Source: Subdoligranulum variabile
GTDB taxonomy: Bacteria; Bacillota; Clostridia; Oscillospirales; Ruminococcaceae
Length of the DNA: 64,000 bases
Assembly (NCBI GenBank): GCA_003343905.1
Contig: QAKI01000057.1
Coordinates: 62,001-126,000, forward strand
Reading direction: 5' to 3'
Of the stretch, positions 60,281-64,000 are shown piece by piece; the stretch's first letter is position 1; each line of letters begins with the position of its first letter. A program made the translations under genes and the position numbers. Below the pieces are notes generated by a model. The model was not told the DNA's origin, made no database searches, and was given only the letters and a program-made list of their open reading frames with translations.

Positions 60281-61465
60281 TTATTTTCCTTCCGACAGGA
60301 CCAGGCTGTGCGCCAGGCGGCTGAAGCAGTAACCAAAACTTAACGCGCTTACGTCCTGTGCCGCCGTGACCGGGAATTCACCCACGGATTCCCCGCCGCA
60401 CTGCAGCCGTACCGTGCCGACGGTGTCCCCTGTTTTGACCGGCGCGGCCAGTTCCTGCGGCAGGTCCAGTTCGGCCGTCAGCGTATCCTGCTGGCCCTTC
60501 TTCATCAGGAAAGACTGGGGCACATCGTACTGCAATGTCACATTCTCTGCCGTGCCGCGCTTGACAGGCAGACTTTGGGGCGCGTCCTGCGGCATGGGAA
60601 GTTCCGCGTTCTCGTACTGGGAGAAGCCGTAGTCCAGTAGCGCCGTTGCCGCCTCAAAGCGTTCCTTGCCGGAAGCCGCCCCCAGCACCACCGCGATCAG
60701 CCGCAGCCCGTCACGCTCGGCGCTGGCCGCGATGCACACGCCCGCCCGGCTGGTCGTGCCGGTTTTGAGCCCCGTGATGCCCTGGTAGCTTTTCAACAGC
60801 TTGTTGGTGTTGACGAGCTGGGTCTCGCCGCCGCGCAGCGTATCCGTCCAGATCGAGCAGTAATCCCGCACCTCCGTGTGGTTGAGCAGGATCTCGCGGC
60901 TCATGAGCGCCACATCATAGGCTGTGGAGAAGTGTTCCTCCTGATCCAGACCGCAGGCGTTTTCAAAGTGTGTGTCCTTCATGCCCAGGTGCGCCGCTTC
61001 GGCGTTCATCTGCTCCACAAAGGCCGGTTCGCTGCCGCCCACATACTCCGCCACCGCCACGGCGGCGTCGTTGGCGCTGGATACGCAGATGGCCTTGAGC
61101 ATATCTTCCAGCGACATCTGTTCCCCGGGTTCCAGCCAGATCTGGCTGCCGCCCATGCTGCTGGCGTGTTCGCTGACGGGGACCATATCCTCGCGGGAGA
61201 TGCGGCCCTCCTCCATCGCTTCAAAGGTCAGAAGCAGCGTCATCACCTTGGTGATGGACGCAATGGGCCGCCGCTCCGTAGCGTTTTTCTCATACAGGAC
61301 CGTGCCGGAATCCTCGTCGATCAGGACCGCCGCGGCACAGGGCACATCCAGTTCCGCCACCCCCGCCGGAACGATCCGCTGCTCCGGCGTTTCCGCCAAA
61401 ACGCACGGCAGAGAGACCGGCAACAGAAGCAGGCACAAAAGCATCGCCAGAGCACGTTTTTTCAT
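60281..61465 (-). CDS. D-alanyl-D-alanine carboxypeptidase (DacF-type, PBP5 family)
   Basis: A 394-residue protein with a signal peptide (about 1-24, ending 'LPCVLA'). Serine peptidase S11 motifs: SxxK 'ASITKVM', SxN 'CVSSANDAA', KTG 'GLKTGTTSRAG'. The C-terminal beta-rich PBP5-C domain follows (about 290-375) and a hydrophobic or amphipathic end. It trims peptidoglycan pentapeptides outside the membrane. The Dac type may act in vegetative wall or spore cortex. Ribosome binding site CGGAGGTG. Divergent from mtaB. Confidence 0.93.
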   Translation of the reverse strand: MKKRALAMLLCLLLLPVSLPCVLAETPEQRIVPAGVAELDVPCAAAVLIDEDSGTVLYEKNATERRPIASITKVMTLLLTFEAMEEGRISREDMVPVSEHASSMGGSQIWLEPGEQMSLEDMLKAICVSSANDAAVAVAEYVGGSEPAFVEQMNAEAAHLGMKDTHFENACGLDQEEHFSTAYDVALMSREILLNHTEVRDYCSIWTDTLRGGETQLVNTNKLLKSYQGITGLKTGTTSRAGVCIAASAERDGLRLIAVVLGAASGKERFEAATALLDYGFSQYENAELPMPQDAPQSLPVKRGTAENVTLQYDVPQSFLMKKGQQDTLTAELDLPQELAAPVKTGDTVGTVRLQCGGESVGEFPVTAAQDVSALSFGYCFSRLAHSLVLSEGK

Positions 61466-61535
61466 GGCAACAGCACCTCCGCTGAAAATTGGCTTTGTTT
61501 AAGTCTATGCGGCGGGCCGCTGCTTTAGTATAGTA

Positions 61536-61564
61536 TTGCGATTTTTCCCTGATTCCAGTATAAT
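61536..61564 (+). promoter_or_regulatory. sigma-A promoter of mtaB
   Basis: TTGCGA and a perfect TATAAT with 17 bp spacing, 50 bp before the mtaB start. Confidence 0.8.
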
Positions 61565-61614
61565 TTAAGTATCCTGCAATCGTACTATTTTTATAAAGCA
61601 AAGGAATTGGAACC

Positions 61615-62916
61615 ATGCGCGTAACCTTTTACACGCTGGGCTGCAAGGTGAACCAGACCGAGACCGGCGCCCTGGCCCAGCTTTTTGAAGAAAACGGCTA
61701 TACTGTCGTGCCCAATGAGGAAACAGCCGACGTCTATGTGGTGAACAGCTGCACCGTGACGAATTTCGGCGACCAGAAAAGCCGCAAGTGGCTGCGCCGC
61801 GCCAAACGGGAAAATCCCGGCGCCGTGACGGTCCTGACCGGGTGTTACCCGCAGGCTTTCCCCGAAGAAGCCGCGGCCATCGCGGAAGCGGATGTGATTA
61901 CCGGCTCCGGCAACCGCCGCGCCATTTTGGAGGACGTGCAGCGCATTCTGGACGGCGAAGCCGAAAAGATCGTCGATATCCGCCCGCACGAAAAAGGCGA
62001 ACGGTTCGAGGAACTGCCAATGGACCGCTTTGCCGAACATACCCGTGCGTTCGTGAAGGTGGAGGACGGCTGCAACCGGCAGTGCGCCTACTGTGTGATC
62101 CCCCGCGCCCGCGGTCCCGTGCGCAGTCGGGAGGAAGCCAGCATCCTGCGAGAGATCACCCGTTTGACGCAGGCCGGTTACCGGGAGATCGTGCTGACCG
62201 CCATCAGCCTGCCCAGCTACGGCACCGACACCGGGACCAGCCTGATCGAACTGATCGAGAAAGCCGCCGCGGTCCCCGGGGTCGAGCGGCTGCGCCTGGG
62301 CAGCCTGGACCCCGATATGCTCCGGGACGACGATATCCTGCGGATGGCGCGTGTCCCCAAGCTGTGCCCGCAGTTCCATCTCAGCCTGCAAAGCGGCTGC
62401 GACAAGACCCTGCGCGCCATGCGGCGGCCCTACACCACCGCACAGTATGAAGCCATTGCCGGCAAGCTGCGCGCCGCTTTCGGCGCCGATGCGGTCAGCT
62501 TCACCACCGATGTGATCGTGGGATTTCCCGGCGAAACAGAAGAGGATTTTGCCGCCAGCATGGATTTCGTCACCAGGCAGCGGTTCCTGAAGGTCCATGT
62601 TTTCCCCTATTCCCGCCGCGAAGGCACCCCCGCCTACGATTTCCCGGAGCAGGTGCCCGAACATGAAAAAGAAAGCCGCAGTCGCCGCATGACCGCCGCT
62701 GTGGAAGCGGTGCGCGCCGAGGAAGCCGCCCGTATGCAGGGCCGCAGCGCCGACGTGCTGCTGGAAACGCCGCTTTCAGCCACGCTGTTCACCGGCTATA
62801 CCCGGCAGTACCTGCCCGTGCTGGTGACAGCCCCCGGCTGCCGGACCGGCGACATTGTGCCAGTCACGCTGGGTTCCTGGGACGGCAAGCGGTGCCGGGC
62901 GGAACTGGCCCGCTGA
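61615..62916 (+). CDS. mtaB: tRNA t6A37 methylthiotransferase MtaB
   Basis: A 433-residue methylthiotransferase. The N-terminal UPF0004 domain has 'YTLGCKVNQTETGAL', 'VNSCTVTNFGDQKSRK', 'LTGCYPQ' (three cluster Cys). The radical SAM domain has 'VEDGCNRQCAYCVIPRARGP' (CxxxCxxC), and the C-terminal TRAM-like domain ends the protein. GCKVNQxE distinguishes MtaB from MiaB and RimO. It makes ms2t6A at position 37 of ANN-reading tRNAs. Start ATG 61615, AAAGGA upstream. Confidence 0.95.
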   Translation: MRVTFYTLGCKVNQTETGALAQLFEENGYTVVPNEETADVYVVNSCTVTNFGDQKSRKWLRRAKRENPGAVTVLTGCYPQAFPEEAAAIAEADVITGSGNRRAILEDVQRILDGEAEKIVDIRPHEKGERFEELPMDRFAEHTRAFVKVEDGCNRQCAYCVIPRARGPVRSREEASILREITRLTQAGYREIVLTAISLPSYGTDTGTSLIELIEKAAAVPGVERLRLGSLDPDMLRDDDILRMARVPKLCPQFHLSLQSGCDKTLRAMRRPYTTAQYEAIAGKLRAAFGADAVSFTTDVIVGFPGETEEDFAASMDFVTRQRFLKVHVFPYSRREGTPAYDFPEQVPEHEKESRSRRMTAAVEAVRAEEAARMQGRSADVLLETPLSATLFTGYTRQYLPVLVTAPGCRTGDIVPVTLGSWDGKRCRAELAR

Positions 62917-63005
62917 ACGGCCCCCGCCCGCCGCAAAAATCCCGCCAAATGCAAGCCGGAACGCAAAAAACAGTAAAATTTTTCTCTATTTTGCGGTCGG
63001 CCCTC

Positions 63006-63034
63006 TTGCCAAACAGGCGTGTTTTTGGTAAAAT
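63006..63034 (+). promoter_or_regulatory. sigma-A promoter of the hydrogenase-like gene
   Basis: TTGCCA and TAAAAT are separated by 17 bp, 65 bp upstream of ATG 63100. Confidence 0.75.
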
Positions 63035-63099
63035 TTTAACAGGTGTGGTATGTGTGCCGCCCACAGACAAATCGGAGCATTACAAAAGGAGCAATCACC

Positions 63100-64000
63100 A
63101 TGAGAGGTATCTACACCCCCGTTACGGATATTCGGCGTAAGGTGTTCACCGAAGTTGCGCGTATGGCGTATGAAGTCAACGAAATGTCTGACTATGCCAA
63201 ACTGATGCATGAACTGCCCTATAAGATCATCCCCGGCGAGGAACGCTCGCTGCGCAGCAGCATCTTCCTGGAGAGAGCTATCATCTCCGAACGCATCCGC
63301 CTGGCCATGGGCCTGTCGCTGCGTCCGCTGGACGAGAGCGTCCCTGCCACCGAAGGCCTGGAGCAGAGCGTCAGCGCCGACAAGTACTATGAACCGCCGC
63401 TGATCAACGTGATCAAGTTCGCCTGCAACCGCTGCCCGGAGAAGATCATCAAGGTCACCTCCATGTGCCAGGGCTGCCTTGCGCACCCCTGCCAGGAAGT
63501 CTGCCCCAAGCACGCGATCAGCTTCCGCAACGGCAAGAGCCACATCGACCAGAGCCTGTGCATCAAGTGCGGCCGCTGCGTCAACGCCTGCCCCTACGGT
63601 GCCATCGTCAAGAGCGAGCGTCCCTGCGCCGCCGCCTGCGGCATGGGCGCCATCCATTCCGACCAGTACGGCCGCGCCGCTATCGACTATGACAAGTGCG
63701 TTTCCTGCGGCATGTGCCTGGTGAACTGCCCCTTCGGCGCCATCGTGGACAAGGGCCAGATCTTCCAGCTCGTGCAGTCCATCAAGCGCGGCGACAAGGT
63801 CATCGCCATCGTGGCCCCCGCGTTCATCAACCAGTTCCCCGGCATGACCCCCTCCAAGCTGAAGGCCGCCATGCGTCAGCTGGGCTTTGCCGATGTGGAA
63901 GAAGTCGCCATCGGCGCGGACCTGTGCACGATCGACGAAGCGCACGACTTCCTGGAAGAAGTTCCCGCCAAGCATCCGTTCATGGGCACCTCCTGCTGCC
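63100..64000 (+). CDS. Monomeric [FeFe] hydrogenase, group-B-like (5' part; gene runs off window)
   Basis: The first 300 residues are visible. A Cys-rich N-terminus contains 'CNRCPEKIIKVTSMCQGCLAHPCQEVCPKHAI', then ferredoxin motifs 'CIKCGRCVNACPYGAIV' and 'CVSCGMCLVNCPFGAIV', and a further 'CAAACGMGAI' pair. The sequence ends in 'GTSCC', the start of H-cluster motif L1 (TSCCP). This is the layout of clostridial group-B [FeFe] hydrogenases. Motifs L2 and L3 lie outside the window, so hydrogenase activity versus a sensory role is unsettled. Start ATG 63100, AAAAGGAG. Confidence 0.85.
   Translation, partial: MRGIYTPVTDIRRKVFTEVARMAYEVNEMSDYAKLMHELPYKIIPGEERSLRSSIFLERAIISERIRLAMGLSLRPLDESVPATEGLEQSVSADKYYEPPLINVIKFACNRCPEKIIKVTSMCQGCLAHPCQEVCPKHAISFRNGKSHIDQSLCIKCGRCVNACPYGAIVKSERPCAAACGMGAIHSDQYGRAAIDYDKCVSCGMCLVNCPFGAIVDKGQIFQLVQSIKRGDKVIAIVAPAFINQFPGMTPSKLKAAMRQLGFADVEEVAIGADLCTIDEAHDFLEEVPAKHPFMGTSCC

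Noticed and set aside
1..64000. CRISPR arrays, rRNA genes and complete insertion sequences
   Set aside because: I saw no regularly spaced direct repeats, rRNA sequence or transposase with terminal repeats in the window.

Overview
This window comes from the chromosome of a spore-forming, anaerobic Firmicute, most likely in the Clostridia family Oscillospiraceae/Ruminococcaceae. The evidence is a moderately GC-rich core (clearly richer than the 36.7-53.8 kb island), a classical sporulation gene set (spoIIGA, sigE, sigG, yqfC, yqfD, ylbJ, a spoIVFA/spoIVFB-like pair, a ylmC/ymxH-like gene), a perfect CIRCE operator at groESL, and an iron-sulfur hydrogenase-like protein. The genus cannot be fixed from the sequence alone.

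Layout. 0-21.5 kb, mostly minus strand: a partial GyrI-like gene; a radical SAM pair; spoIVFA/B-like genes; an SRPBCC protein; ppk1; comEA; a plus-strand HAD hydrolase and AlkC/AlkD-type repair protein; sigG, sigE and spoIIGA with an oppositely oriented membrane-protein gene wedged between sigE and sigG; mutS2; then the conserved block yqfC-yqfD-phoH-ybeY-dgkA-era-(yqzL-like)-recO; and ylbJ. 21.5-36.6 kb: assorted metabolic genes, a GNAT pseudogene cut by one amber codon, an AraC regulator, a GDP-mannose/GDP-fucose operon (gmd-fcl-manC-manA), tRNA-Thr, groES-groEL, a MATE transporter behind an attenuator-like leader, a VanZ-like gene, an OGG1-type glycosylase and an Fe-S aldo/keto reductase.

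36.7-53.8 kb is a visibly AT-richer island, all on the minus strand: a surface-polysaccharide cluster. It carries CDP-glucose synthesis and dehydration genes (rfbF, rfbG), the PLP/[2Fe-2S] 3-dehydrase rfbH, a ThDP-dependent acetolactate-synthase-like enzyme and an SDR reductase. This is the gene set expected for a CDP-linked branched 3,6-dideoxyhexose of the yersiniose type. Two glycosyltransferases, a Wzx-like flippase and two large polytopic membrane proteins accompany them. Upstream of the cluster lie a helicase with five helicase-associated repeats and a tyrosine recombinase.

The most notable observation is between those last two genes. A perfect 19-bp inverted repeat (52200-52218 and 52458-52476) brackets 239 bp. 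This segment contains a near-consensus sigma-A promoter that now points away from the helicase into a terminator, plus two terminator-like hairpins pointing toward the helicase. It has the architecture of a recombinase-driven invertible promoter, caught in the OFF orientation. Inversion would aim the strong promoter at the helicase and possibly at the whole polysaccharide cluster.

53.8-64 kb returns to core genes: tRNA-Pro, plsY, der, a DUF512 radical SAM protein, a YceD-like gene with rpmF, a small P-loop protein, pgi, a D,D-carboxypeptidase, mtaB, and the start of a group-B-like [FeFe] hydrogenase cut by the window edge.
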